DNA from: Chromatiaceae bacterium
GTDB lineage: Bacteria > Pseudomonadota > Gammaproteobacteria > Chromatiales > Chromatiaceae
Length of the DNA: 64,000 bases
NCBI GenBank assembly: GCA_024235395.1
Contig: JACKMK010000002.1
Coordinates: 558,001-622,000, forward strand
Reading direction: 5' to 3'
In this document: piece by piece, positions 25,801-33,672 of the stretch
How positions within the stretch are numbered: position 1 is the stretch's first letter
Layout of the letters: the number at the start of each line of letters is the position of its first letter
Translations under genes and position numbers: made by a program
Notes under the pieces: generated by a model
Told to the model about the DNA's origin: nothing
Database searches by the model: none
The model's input: only the letters and a program-made list of their open reading frames with translations

Positions 25801-27281
25801 TGGTGACGCGCTGTCTGCGCGAGGGCAGGGTCATCGACCTGGTCCGCAACACCGTCCTCAGCGGGCGCGACGGTCGGCAGTACGACATCGATGAGTCTGC
25901 GGCCCCCATCCGACAGGCGGACGGCAGGATACTGGGCGCCGTGCTGGTCTTTCACGACGTCAGCGAAATACGCCGTCTGACCCGGAAGATGGCCTACGAT
26001 GCGACCCACGACCCACTGACCGGTTTGATCAACCGCAGGGAGTTCGAGGAGCGGTTGCGACATGCCCTGGGGAGCGCGCTCAAATTCGGCGCCCAACACG
26101 CGCTCTGCTACATCGATCTCGACCAGTTCAAGATCGTCAACGACGCCGCCGGCCACGAGGCGGGCGATGAGCTGCTCAGGCAGATCAAGGCACTGCTCGA
26201 GCGCACCTTCCGCGACCGCGATACCTTGGCCCGGTTGGGCGGGGACGAATTCGGCCTGTTGCTGGACAACTGTCCACTGGAGCGGGCCGTGTCGATTGCC
26301 GGCGCGGTCGTCAATGCGATCCGTGAATATCGGTTCGTCTGGCAGGGAAAGGGATTCCAGATCGGTGCCAGCGTGGGCGTGACGCCGATAAACCGGGAGT
26401 CGGAAGGCGTCGCCGGTCTGCTCAGCCAGGCGGATGTGGCCTGCTATACCGCGAAGGACCTGGGCCGCAACCGCGTGCATGTCTACGATGGAAACGATGG
26501 CGCTCCGGCACTGCGCCACGGCGAGATCCTGCAGGCCGCCGGGTTGCGGGACGCGCTGGAAATGGACCGCTTTCGTCTTTTCTGCCAGCCGATAGTCCCG
26601 CTTCAGGACGCCGTGGGCGTACCCGTCCACTACGAGCTGCTCCTCAGGCTGCAGGACGGTGACGGTGAACTTGTGCTGCCCGGTGCCTTCATACCCGCCG
26701 CCGAGCGGTTCGGGCTGATGACCGACCTGGACCGGTGGGTGGTTCGAACGGCATTCCGCAACTATGGCGATGTCCTGGCGCCGCGCGACGGCAGGATCTC
26801 CATCAATCTGTCCGGCAATTCACTGAACGACGAATCGTTCCTCGACTACGTGAGACGCCAGTTCGACGAATGGTGCCTGCCGCCGGGCAGGGTCTGTTTC
26901 GAGATCACCGAGACGGCGGCGATACACGACCTGTCTCGCGCCGGGCGCCTGCTGTTCGAACTGCATGAGCTGGGATGCCAGGTGGCACTCGACGATTTCG
27001 GCAGCGGCCTTTCGTCCCTCCGCTACCTGAAACTGCTCCCGGTCGATTTTCTCAAGATCGACGGCGGCTTCGTCTGCGACGTCGATCGGGACCCCGGCAA
27101 TCACGCCATCGTGGAGGCGGTCAACCAGCTCGCGCACAACCTGGGGATCCAGACCATCGGGGAATACGCGCACAGCGATGCCATCGTCGATACCCTGCGG
27201 TCGCTGGGTGTCGACTATGCGCAGGGTTTCGCCCTGGGACATCCGTTGCCTTTCGACACCGGTGCGACCGACGCCGGCTGA
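22848..27281 (+). CDS. Eight-PAS GGDEF-EAL c-di-GMP regulator
   Basis: A very large (up to 1477 residues) cytoplasmic sensor. I count eight PAS-like modules beginning near residues 50, 166, 287, 411, 539, 667, 793 and 919. Each is followed by the usual short linker such as RDVTDRK or RDVTAKKRAEE. A GGDEF domain (GGDEF intact, 1131-1135) and an EAL domain follow; the latter has ELL in place of EAL (YELLLRL, 1263-1265) but keeps DDFGSGLSSLRYLK and EYAHSDAIVD. No membrane segment is evident. The true start may be 22848, 22920, 22971 or 22992; conservation begins only near residue 50. It probably makes and/or degrades c-di-GMP in response to several signals. Confidence 0.88.
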   Translation: MGLSGASHGLIARGSHGGESCTPDMPTKSGTEARFATGPGLMSPDDGGMSDIGRVGLYEVDSAGIVCQASATDGVVPGNVLGAAAANLLPASQRPRFEERLRCAFDDGDAGGFRYDVSKPDGQTRIEEVRITPARRRDDTPYALLAIFDVTDWVATVRRAEQRLGELQSVFETLPDIYFRIRLDGTIIDYKAPEAADLYLPPDEFLGRRIQQLLPDAVSRLWEENLQRLRDGEQGVSYEYELEVPAGPQVFEARINALPGSDDTVVVVRNITARRSVENQLKESNQRLEEAQSVAHIGSWTYDVALDRATWSTEVYRIFGVDPTQFVPTVESVGRLMHPDDRSRYFEKVERWVSGDDAGSVELRILRPDGVDRVLSSRARAVCDASGRVARVVGTIQDVTESMRMEQALRASEELFRHTIHMSWDMIVLVDAQTRATFVNRAVERTLGYSLAEIVGTRALDLVHPDDLHRAEQILAQLIEDPARPVVAELRLRHRSGGWRWVEFIARNLLDDPSLASIVTNIRDVTDRKLAEEEMKAQEHRFRALIENSADAIALVSPQGDISYASASTFRVMGCAPDELQGLSLLDFVSPESKDEMRASLAAALRAPGTPVAISAEALRPDGRGIRLEGQITNLLDEPGVDALVFNYRDVTERVRQREALEQAHREADMFRRMVDFATQAIGTADLDARVLYQNPALLRLLNIPSLEVAGQHTYEDFYLPEDLEYLRREVIAKVMDEGHWTGEMRLKPLGREPVHTIHNVYLVRDDDGTPVMLSNVVTDISRQKAAEHALRSSESKYRQLFEGALDGVAVADAETGELLDCNPALCRMVDRAREEVIGQPQRILHRPEETLEDVSRTFEAHRSGQEGQLMDAQLITASGELVDVEIMASMVELDGRRALQAVFRDVTAKKRAEEALFAEKERAQVTLHSIGDAVITTDEFGRVEYLNPVAEQLVGWPLAEAGGRPLDEIFKIHDEQSGQAVDNLVTRCLREGRVIDLVRNTVLSGRDGRQYDIDESAAPIRQADGRILGAVLVFHDVSEIRRLTRKMAYDATHDPLTGLINRREFEERLRHALGSALKFGAQHALCYIDLDQFKIVNDAAGHEAGDELLRQIKALLERTFRDRDTLARLGGDEFGLLLDNCPLERAVSIAGAVVNAIREYRFVWQGKGFQIGASVGVTPINRESEGVAGLLSQADVACYTAKDLGRNRVHVYDGNDGAPALRHGEILQAAGLRDALEMDRFRLFCQPIVPLQDAVGVPVHYELLLRLQDGDGELVLPGAFIPAAERFGLMTDLDRWVVRTAFRNYGDVLAPRDGRISINLSGNSLNDESFLDYVRRQFDEWCLPPGRVCFEITETAAIHDLSRAGRLLFELHELGCQVALDDFGSGLSSLRYLKLLPVDFLKIDGGFVCDVDRDPGNHAIVEAVNQLAHNLGIQTIGEYAHSDAIVDTLRSLGVDYAQGFALGHPLPFDTGATDAG

Positions 27282-27308
27282 GGCGTTCGCCCGGCGACAC
27301 CCAGACCC

Positions 27309-28121
27309 TCAACGTGCCTTGACGCGAAAACGCCCGCCCGGCACGGCAAGGACCACACCTTCCCGGGTGATCTCCTCGAGATAGGGCCCCTCGACGATGC
27401 GCTCGCCCTCGCGGTATTTCTTCATGTTGAGCAGCACGAATCGGCCCGCCGGTTGCTCGTGGTAGACGTGCGCGTTCACGGCCAGCCGACCCTGAACCTG
27501 TCGATAGATCCCGTCGGGAACCCGCGGCCACACTGGCAGGCTCTTCCAGGCCGGTTCGGACTGTGCCGGCGGGTTGCCGGCCGTCGCTGACTCGACCGGG
27601 TCGGGGCGCGTGGGCGGCGACGGGGCGGCGGATACCGGAGTGGGGGCCGGTGACGGGTCCGGCAGCGGCAACGCGGGCAACGGGTCCGGCGCGGGCCGGG
27701 GTGGTTCCTCGGCGAGCGCGGATCCGCTGGGCGGCGATGGCGGTACCGGCAGAGGCTCGGGCAGTGGCAGCGGCCGCAGGGGGCGCCGCGCGGGCACGGG
27801 TGGCGGCAACACGGGATCCGCGGCGGGCACACCTGCGTTTTCCGGTTCGCCGCGCGGCTCGACGACCGGCGCCTGGATCTCTTGCTCGAGCTGTGCCGCC
27901 GGTGTCGAGGTCGGGGCGATGCCGTCGCCGCTCCCCTGCAGGCCGCGCCACCACAGCCCGGCGACGACCAGGGCATTCAACAACAGCACGCCGGCGAGCA
28001 CCCAGGGCCAGCGTCGCGGCGGCCGTGGTGGCGGCGTCTCGTGCGGGCTGCCGATCCCCGGAACCCTACCGAGTTCGCGCTCCCGTTCCGCCTTCTTCAG
28101 TGCCTCGAGGATGTACGACAT
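27309..28121 (-). CDS. gspB: General secretion pathway protein GspB-like
   Basis: A 270-residue inner-membrane protein that begins MSYILEALKKAERERE, the hallmark of GspB/ExeB-type proteins. It has one transmembrane helix (about 39-58), a long Pro-rich periplasmic linker (about 100-190), and a C-terminal domain (VPDGIYRQVQGRLAVNAHVY ... GRFVLLNMKKYREGERI). With GspA it is known to help place the type II secretin in the peptidoglycan layer. The start is 4 bases beyond the stop codon of gspA. No gspC-O genes are in the window. Confidence 0.88.
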   Translation of the reverse strand: MSYILEALKKAERERELGRVPGIGSPHETPPPRPPRRWPWVLAGVLLLNALVVAGLWWRGLQGSGDGIAPTSTPAAQLEQEIQAPVVEPRGEPENAGVPAADPVLPPPVPARRPLRPLPLPEPLPVPPSPPSGSALAEEPPRPAPDPLPALPLPDPSPAPTPVSAAPSPPTRPDPVESATAGNPPAQSEPAWKSLPVWPRVPDGIYRQVQGRLAVNAHVYHEQPAGRFVLLNMKKYREGERIVEGPYLEEITREGVVLAVPGGRFRVKAR

Positions 28122-28125
28122 GCGC

Positions 28126-29919
28126 TCACTCCGACGCGGCCGTTGCGGCGCCGACGAGATACGGGATCTCCGGATCGGCGACGAGGTTGTTCAGCACGAT
28201 GAACGTATGGGCGCCCGCGATGCCGTCGGCGACCAGGCCATGCGCACGCTGCAGCGCCTCCACCGCGACCTTGAGCGACTCATCGTAAAGTGCGGGGTCC
28301 GCCGTGGCGGCATCTGCCGGGTAGTTCGCCTTGGCGACCCGTTCGCGCAGCCAGCGCACACCCGCACCGCGCATCCCCGGCCGCAGCACCAGGTTGCCGG
28401 ACGGCGGCGTTTTCCACAGCAGGCGGTAGGCGCCGTACCACCGGCTCTCGATCTCGCCCGCCGGGATCCAGAGCGCCTCGCCGTCGACCTCGACGGCGAC
28501 CCGGTCGCCATCGATCCGGAGCAGCACCACCGCGACCGTCCGTCCGTCGTCTGCCTGCAGCAGCAGCACCGCCGGTCGATCGAAACGACGCAACAGGCCC
28601 CAGCTCCCGGCCCCCTGCAGGCAGCTCAGGCCGCCACCGGGTGCCTGTGCGCAGGCCTGTTCGTCGGTCGCCGCCGCCGAATCGTAACCCCACAGTCGGT
28701 ATAGCCCTGCCCAGGCACGCGCTGCGGCAGTGCTCCCGGCGGTGTCCAGGTGCTCGGCGAGCGACGGCTCGGGTATCGGTTCGGCCGGCATTGCAGGCTC
28801 GGGTGTGGCCTCCGGCATGACGTCGACCGACTCGGCTGTCTCTGACGCCGCCGGCGCCGCTGCCGGCGGGCCCGATGGGATGGATGCGGATGCCGGCGGG
28901 GAGGGTGGAAGTGCCGGCGCCTCGCCGGTCCGTCCCGGCGGTGACGGGGGCAGGACCGGTTCCGCGAGCGGGACGGGCGTGAGACCGCTGATCGGTGAGC
29001 CGCCCGGCGGAGACAGGTAATACCCGAGCCCCAGCACGAGGCCAAGACCGAGCAACAGCGTCAACGCCTTGCCGAGGTATCGTGGCGACCGCCGGGCCTG
29101 GTCTTGACCCGCCATCGGCAACACCTCGGTGGCCGCTCTGCGCACGATCCTGGGGTCGATCGCGTGCCTGCCCTCGGCGAAGGCGCCGAGCATCGCGCGG
29201 TCGCACAGGACGTTGATCAACCGCGGCACCCCCTTTGCGAGGCGGTGGATCAGGTCGATCGCGCGCTCGTCGAACACCGCTTTGTCAGAACCGGCGAGCC
29301 GCAGGCGGTGGCGGATGTAGGCGGCCGTCTCGGCGCGCGAGATCGGCTGCAGGTGGAAGCGTGCGGTGATGCGCTGTGCAAGCTGGCGCAGGTCGTCGCG
29401 CGCGAGCAGCTCACGCAGCTCCGGCTGTCCCACCAGGATGATCTGCAGCAGCTTCGCGTTCGAGGTCTCGAGGTTGGTCAGCAGGCGCACCTGCTCCAGC
29501 GTCTCGGCGCTCAGGCACTGCGCCTCGTCGATGATCAGTACCGTACGCCTGCCGGCGGCGTGGTTCGCGAGCAGGTAGGTATTGAGCGCGTCGGTCAGCA
29601 CCTTGATGCTGGTGGTGTCTTTCGGGTAGGGGATCTTCAGTTCGTCGCACAGGCTCGCAACCAGTTCCAGCGCCGAGATGCGCGGGTTCAGGATCAGCGC
29701 GACCTCGACCCCCTGCGGCAGGCGTTCCACGAGGCAGCGGCAGATCGTCGTCTTTCCGGTGCCGACCTCGCCGGTCAGCTGCACGAAGCCGTCCCTGTTG
29801 CGCACGCCGTACACGAGGTGGGCCAGCGCCTCGCGATGCTGCGGGCTCATGTACAGGAAACGGGGGTTCGGCGCGATCGAGAACGGTTGTCGCGACAGCC
29901 CGAAGTGCCTGTTGTACAT
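28126..29919 (-). CDS. gspA: ExeA/GspA AAA ATPase with peptidoglycan-binding domain
   Basis: A 597-residue protein starting MYNRHFGLSRQPFSIAPNP. It has an AAA/ExeA ATPase (Walker A GEVGTGKTT near 46, Walker B LIIDEAQ), one transmembrane helix (about 285-303), a long Pro/Ala-rich linker, and a C-terminal peptidase-C39-like/PG_binding segment (LRPGMRGAGVRWLRERVAK ... VADGIAGAHTF). This is the GspA architecture that works with GspB in assembling the type II secretion outer-membrane pore. The ATG at 29919 is taken because homology begins there; ORF sequence further upstream is not conserved-looking. Confidence 0.9.
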   Translation of the reverse strand: MYNRHFGLSRQPFSIAPNPRFLYMSPQHREALAHLVYGVRNRDGFVQLTGEVGTGKTTICRCLVERLPQGVEVALILNPRISALELVASLCDELKIPYPKDTTSIKVLTDALNTYLLANHAAGRRTVLIIDEAQCLSAETLEQVRLLTNLETSNAKLLQIILVGQPELRELLARDDLRQLAQRITARFHLQPISRAETAAYIRHRLRLAGSDKAVFDERAIDLIHRLAKGVPRLINVLCDRAMLGAFAEGRHAIDPRIVRRAATEVLPMAGQDQARRSPRYLGKALTLLLGLGLVLGLGYYLSPPGGSPISGLTPVPLAEPVLPPSPPGRTGEAPALPPSPPASASIPSGPPAAAPAASETAESVDVMPEATPEPAMPAEPIPEPSLAEHLDTAGSTAAARAWAGLYRLWGYDSAAATDEQACAQAPGGGLSCLQGAGSWGLLRRFDRPAVLLLQADDGRTVAVVLLRIDGDRVAVEVDGEALWIPAGEIESRWYGAYRLLWKTPPSGNLVLRPGMRGAGVRWLRERVAKANYPADAATADPALYDESLKVAVEALQRAHGLVADGIAGAHTFIVLNNLVADPEIPYLVGAATAASE

Positions 29920-30036
29920 GCTCCACCGTCTCGCCTGTCCGAACCCGCTCGCTATTATGCCGGCAACCGCAGACCGCGACCGGCGGGATGCGGATCGCAC
30001 CCGTGCTCGCGCGTCGGTGGCGTCCGGGAACGCCGG

Positions 30037-30657
30037 TCAGGCCTTTCCGACCTGTTCGGCTAGAAACGCCTGCAGCCGGGACAGCAGCGCGTCCAGTGCG
30101 CGGTTGGCCGCCTCGACGCCGGCGAGGGGCGTGCGTTCGCCGATCGGTTCGCTGACATCCAGTGTCGAGGTGGCGATGATCCGGGCATTGGGAACGTCGA
30201 TCAGGGTGACCCGCAGGACCAGCCGCAGTTCGCTCGGCTGCAGGCTGCACCGCTGCACGAGCTGCATCAGTCTGCTCTCCAATCGCATGTCGACGCGCGC
30301 ACCGCTGCCCGCGGTGACCACGCTGCGGAACAGGCCGCTTTGCGCCGCCGCGCGCACCAGCAGCGGATCGAGCATCCGTGCCGGCGCATCCACCCAACGG
30401 TGATTGGCGAAGTATTCGAGCTCGTGTGGGTGGCGCATGTAGGCCATGTCGGAGCCGTCGTAACCGGGCGCCGCGAGCACCGGGCTGACCAGCAGGACCG
30501 GACCGGAGGCAACGATCGAAGGGGCCGGCTCATCGCCATTCCACTCGAGCAGATAGGTATGTTCCAGCGGTTCGTCCGGCTGCTGCAGGAGCAGGGGATT
30601 GCAGGCCGCCGACACGATGGCCAGCACGCCGATGGACAATGGACGCCATACGGACAT
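30037..30657 (-). CDS. ABC-type transport auxiliary lipoprotein (PqiC-like)
   Basis: A 206-residue lipoprotein with signal and lipobox VSAAC (Cys19). The body matches the ABC_trans_aux family (PqiC and related), seen in ANHRWVDAPARMLDPLL and LRVTLIDVPNARIIATSTLD. These proteins dock MCE-type lipid tunnels to the outer membrane. It is the last of four tightly packed genes (permease, ATPase, MCE protein, lipoprotein) and starts 4 bases after the MCE gene. Confidence 0.85.
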   Translation of the reverse strand: MSVWRPLSIGVLAIVSAACNPLLLQQPDEPLEHTYLLEWNGDEPAPSIVASGPVLLVSPVLAAPGYDGSDMAYMRHPHELEYFANHRWVDAPARMLDPLLVRAAAQSGLFRSVVTAGSGARVDMRLESRLMQLVQRCSLQPSELRLVLRVTLIDVPNARIIATSTLDVSEPIGERTPLAGVEAANRALDALLSRLQAFLAEQVGKA

Positions 30658-30661
30658 GCCG

Positions 30662-31585
30662 TTACTCCCCCGGCCCCGGCGGGCGCGACGGTCTGCCCCT
30701 GAGGAGCACGGCCGGGTCGCGCTCGAGCTGTTCGCTGAAACGGCGCAGGTTCTCTGCCGCGCGCCGCAGCTCGTTGATCATCACCGCCGCCTCCGGCAGC
30801 GTATCGCCGGTGAAGCGCTGCAGATCGCGGTCACGCGCCCGGACCACCTCGCCGATGGACAACGCCGAGGCGTGGACCCCGTCGGCCATACGCTCCAGCG
30901 CCACTGCCGACCGGTCGAAGCGGGCGACCAGGTCCGGCAGATCGAGACTCGCGGTCCGGGTGTTCGCGGCCGTCACGGAGAGATCGTCCAGAGCCGCGGC
31001 GAGTCGTTCCGAACGACCGGCCAGTGCGACGCTGAGCCGTTCGATCTGCGCCAGCGTATGGCTCAGCCTCGACTGGTTCTGCTCGCTCAGTACACCTTTC
31101 AGCAGCTGCGATACCTCGGTGAGGTTGGCGACCAGTTCCTCGACCGCGCGATCCAGCCGGCCCCATGCCGATGGGCGGCTTTCGATCACCGGGTACCTGT
31201 CCCCGGGGCGTGCCTCGAGCAGCGGGGAATCACTGTTCCCGCCACTCAGGTTGATGAATGCCAGGCCCGTGAGCCCCTGGGTCTCCAGCGTCGCCCGGGT
31301 GTCTTCCAGCACCGGTGTTCCCCGCTCGATCTGCAACAGCAGGCGGACCTCACCCGGGTGTTTCGGATTGAGGCTGATGTCACGCACCCGACCGATGTCC
31401 ACGCCGTGATACTTCACCGCACTGTCTTTGCTGAGGCCGGATACCGACTCCTTCATGTACACCAGGTAGGTGCGATAGGCGGGGCCGCTTCCGCCGGCGC
31501 TCAACCACAACACCAGGCCGATGAAGGTGAGCGTCAGGGCGATCACAAACAGGCCCATCAGCACATAGTTCGTCTTTCTCCTCAC
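30662..31585 (-). CDS. MlaD/MCE family lipid-transport protein
   Basis: A 307-residue single-MCE protein with an N-terminal transmembrane helix (about 8-29), an MCE domain (about 38-118, with VKYHGVDIGRVRDISL and GLAFINLSGG), and a long helical C-terminus. MCE subunits form hexameric rings that carry lipids across the periplasm. GTG start at 31585 overlaps the ATPase stop as GTGA, indicating translational coupling. It is longer than MlaD (about 183) and closer to the Pqi/Yrb-like paralogues that pair with an auxiliary lipoprotein. Confidence 0.88.
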   Translation of the reverse strand: MRRKTNYVLMGLFVIALTLTFIGLVLWLSAGGSGPAYRTYLVYMKESVSGLSKDSAVKYHGVDIGRVRDISLNPKHPGEVRLLLQIERGTPVLEDTRATLETQGLTGLAFINLSGGNSDSPLLEARPGDRYPVIESRPSAWGRLDRAVEELVANLTEVSQLLKGVLSEQNQSRLSHTLAQIERLSVALAGRSERLAAALDDLSVTAANTRTASLDLPDLVARFDRSAVALERMADGVHASALSIGEVVRARDRDLQRFTGDTLPEAAVMINELRRAAENLRRFSEQLERDPAVLLRGRPSRPPGPGE

Positions 31586-32373
31586 GCCGATGCCTGCGCC
31601 GCTCGCCCGCGTGGGCCTCGAAAGAATCGTACCACCGCCGGATCCTCGGAGCGCGCGAGGGTCTGCATGCTGCCTTCCGCCAACAACCGGCCCTCACCCA
31701 GCAACACCACGCGGTCCGCGACGCGCCACAGCGTATGCAGATCGTGGGTCACGAGGACCACCGTGGGATCGAGTGCGGCCTTCAGGTCCAGGACCAGTTC
31801 GTCGAAGGCATCGGCACTGAGCGGGTCGAGGCCGGAGGTCGGCTCGTCGAGAAAAAGCAGCGCTGGGTCCATCGCAATCGCGCGCGCCAGAGCGACACGC
31901 TTGCGCATCCCACCGCTGAGCTGGTTTGGAAACAACAGGCCATCGGCGGCACTCAGTCCGACCAGGGCCAGCTTGAGGTTGGCGATCTCACGTACCAGAG
32001 CGCCGCCAAGCCGGGTGTGTTCACGCAACGGGAATGCGACATTTTCCAGCACGCTGAGCCCACCGAAGAGCGCGCCGTTCTGGAACAGCACACCGATATG
32101 GCGACGTACGCTCAGCGTATGAGCGGCTTGCAGGTCACCGATCGTGTTCCCGAGCACACGCACACTACCGGAGGTCGGCTGCAGCAGCAGCGCCATCTCC
32201 CGCAAAAGCGTGGTCTTGCCGCTGCCACTGCCTCCGACGATCGCCAGCGTCTCCCCTTTGCGAACGGCGAGGTCGATATCCTGGTGCACCAACCGGTCGC
32301 CAAAGCGCATCGTGAGGTTTGATACCTCGACCACGCTGTCGGTCGGTGCAAGAGGCATGGTGTCGATGGTCAT
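31582..32373 (-). CDS. ABC transporter ATP-binding protein (MlaF-like)
   Basis: A 263-residue ATPase with Walker A GGSGSGKTT, Q-loop LFQNGALFGGL, signature LSGGMRKRVALARA, Walker B LLFLDEPTSGLDPL and H-loop LVTHDL. The NGALF Q-loop and GMRKRVALARA signature are typical of MlaF rather than of drug exporters. It powers the MCE lipid transporter encoded with it. ATG at 32373 overlaps the permease stop (ATGA). Confidence 0.9.
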   Translation of the reverse strand: MTIDTMPLAPTDSVVEVSNLTMRFGDRLVHQDIDLAVRKGETLAIVGGSGSGKTTLLREMALLLQPTSGSVRVLGNTIGDLQAAHTLSVRRHIGVLFQNGALFGGLSVLENVAFPLREHTRLGGALVREIANLKLALVGLSAADGLLFPNQLSGGMRKRVALARAIAMDPALLFLDEPTSGLDPLSADAFDELVLDLKAALDPTVVLVTHDLHTLWRVADRVVLLGEGRLLAEGSMQTLARSEDPAVVRFFRGPRGRAAQASA

Positions 32374-33518
32374 ATCCCCAGGCGGCTGAATGCCACCGAG
32401 AATGCCGCATCGATGACGATCACCGCCAGGATCGACTGGACCACGCTCGTCGTCGTCCGCCGCCCGACGCTCTCGGCACTGCCGATCACCTGGAATCCCT
32501 GGAAGCAACCGATGGTCGCGATGACCGCGGCGAACACCGGGGCCTTGCCTATACCGACCAGGAACGAGTCGATCGATACAGCCACGCCGAGGCGCTCGAT
32601 GAAGGTGGCGAAGGCGATGTTCAGCTGGATACCCGACATCACCATGCCACCGACCACGCCCATGATGTCGGCAAACACGGTGAGCAGCGGCAGTGCGATG
32701 ATCAGCGCGAGCAGTTTCGGCAGCACCAGCAGATCCATGGGCGGCACTCCCATGCTGCGCAAGGCATCGACCTCCTCGGTGACCTGCATGGTGCCGATCT
32801 GCGCGGTATACGCGGAACCGGTACGTCCGGCGACGATGATCGCGGTAATCATCGGAGCGAGTTCACGCACCATCGACAGCCCGACGAGATCGGCCACGAA
32901 CAGATTGGCACCATACTGGCGCAGCTGAACGCCGCCCTGGTAGGCGATCACGATCCCGAGCAGAAAGGCCAGCAGGCCGACGATCCCCAGCGCCTGATGG
33001 CCGGCCGCCGCGAGTTCGTCCGCGATGGCCGCCCAGCGTATGCGCCGCGGGTGCACGAGCTGGCGCAGCCAGGCGCTGCCCATCTCACCGATGAACGCCA
33101 GCAGGCCGATGCCGGCCCTGAACTGCTCGACACCCTTGCGGCCCAGGTCCTCCACGGTGCCGGGCGGTATCGGTGGTTCGGTCGGACCGGTGCGCGATGC
33201 ATGGTCACGTACCAGCTCGAGGAGGCCGGTCGCCTTGTCCGAAAGGCCGTCGATCTCGACCCGTCGTCCATCGCGATGCAGTTCGTCGAGCAATCGCTGC
33301 AGGAACAGGGCACCGCCGGTATCCATGCGTTCGACGGCCGTCAGCTCGGCTCGCAGGGGACCGTCCGGCCAGCGCACGCGGGACAGCGCTCCCTGCAGGT
33401 GCTCGAGGTGGCGTACCGTCCAGTAGCCGCTGCAGATGAGCGTCGAACCATCGAGCTGCATGCGTGCGGTACGCGAATCGTGTCTGCCGGGGTCCTCCAT
33501 AGACACCAAGTTTTGCAT
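32370..33518 (-). CDS. MlaE-type permease fused to a STAS/MlaB-like domain
   Basis: A 382-residue protein. Residues about 20-110 resemble a STAS domain (MQLDGSTLICSGYWTVRHLE ... MDTGGALFLQRLLDEL), the fold of MlaB; the remainder is an MlaE permease with VADLVGLSMVRELAPMITA, AGRTGSAYTAQIGTM and EEVDALRSMG. The fusion removes the need for a separate MlaB. The start is uncertain: ATGs at 33518, 33500 and 33461 are in frame, none with a good ribosome binding site; 33518 keeps the whole domain. First gene of the MCE operon. Confidence 0.87.
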   Translation of the reverse strand: MQNLVSMEDPGRHDSRTARMQLDGSTLICSGYWTVRHLEHLQGALSRVRWPDGPLRAELTAVERMDTGGALFLQRLLDELHRDGRRVEIDGLSDKATGLLELVRDHASRTGPTEPPIPPGTVEDLGRKGVEQFRAGIGLLAFIGEMGSAWLRQLVHPRRIRWAAIADELAAAGHQALGIVGLLAFLLGIVIAYQGGVQLRQYGANLFVADLVGLSMVRELAPMITAIIVAGRTGSAYTAQIGTMQVTEEVDALRSMGVPPMDLLVLPKLLALIIALPLLTVFADIMGVVGGMVMSGIQLNIAFATFIERLGVAVSIDSFLVGIGKAPVFAAVIATIGCFQGFQVIGSAESVGRRTTTSVVQSILAVIVIDAAFSVAFSRLGI

Positions 33519-33672
33519 AACCGGGAAGGATTGGCGTGGGGTCGTCTCCGTCGGCGAGGTGCCGCAAGGCGATGTCCGAATGGCGGAGAACGCCCGCTCG
33601 CCCGGATTGCGCCACAGTCGTCGACAGGCCAACCCTGGGCCTGCGACCCTGGCAAGGGGTGGTTTCGCTGTT

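Noticed and set aside
30599..32122. 507-residue plus-strand frame over the MCE operon
   Set aside because: Antisense to three overlapping, well-recognised genes; low-complexity Arg/Ser-rich translation.
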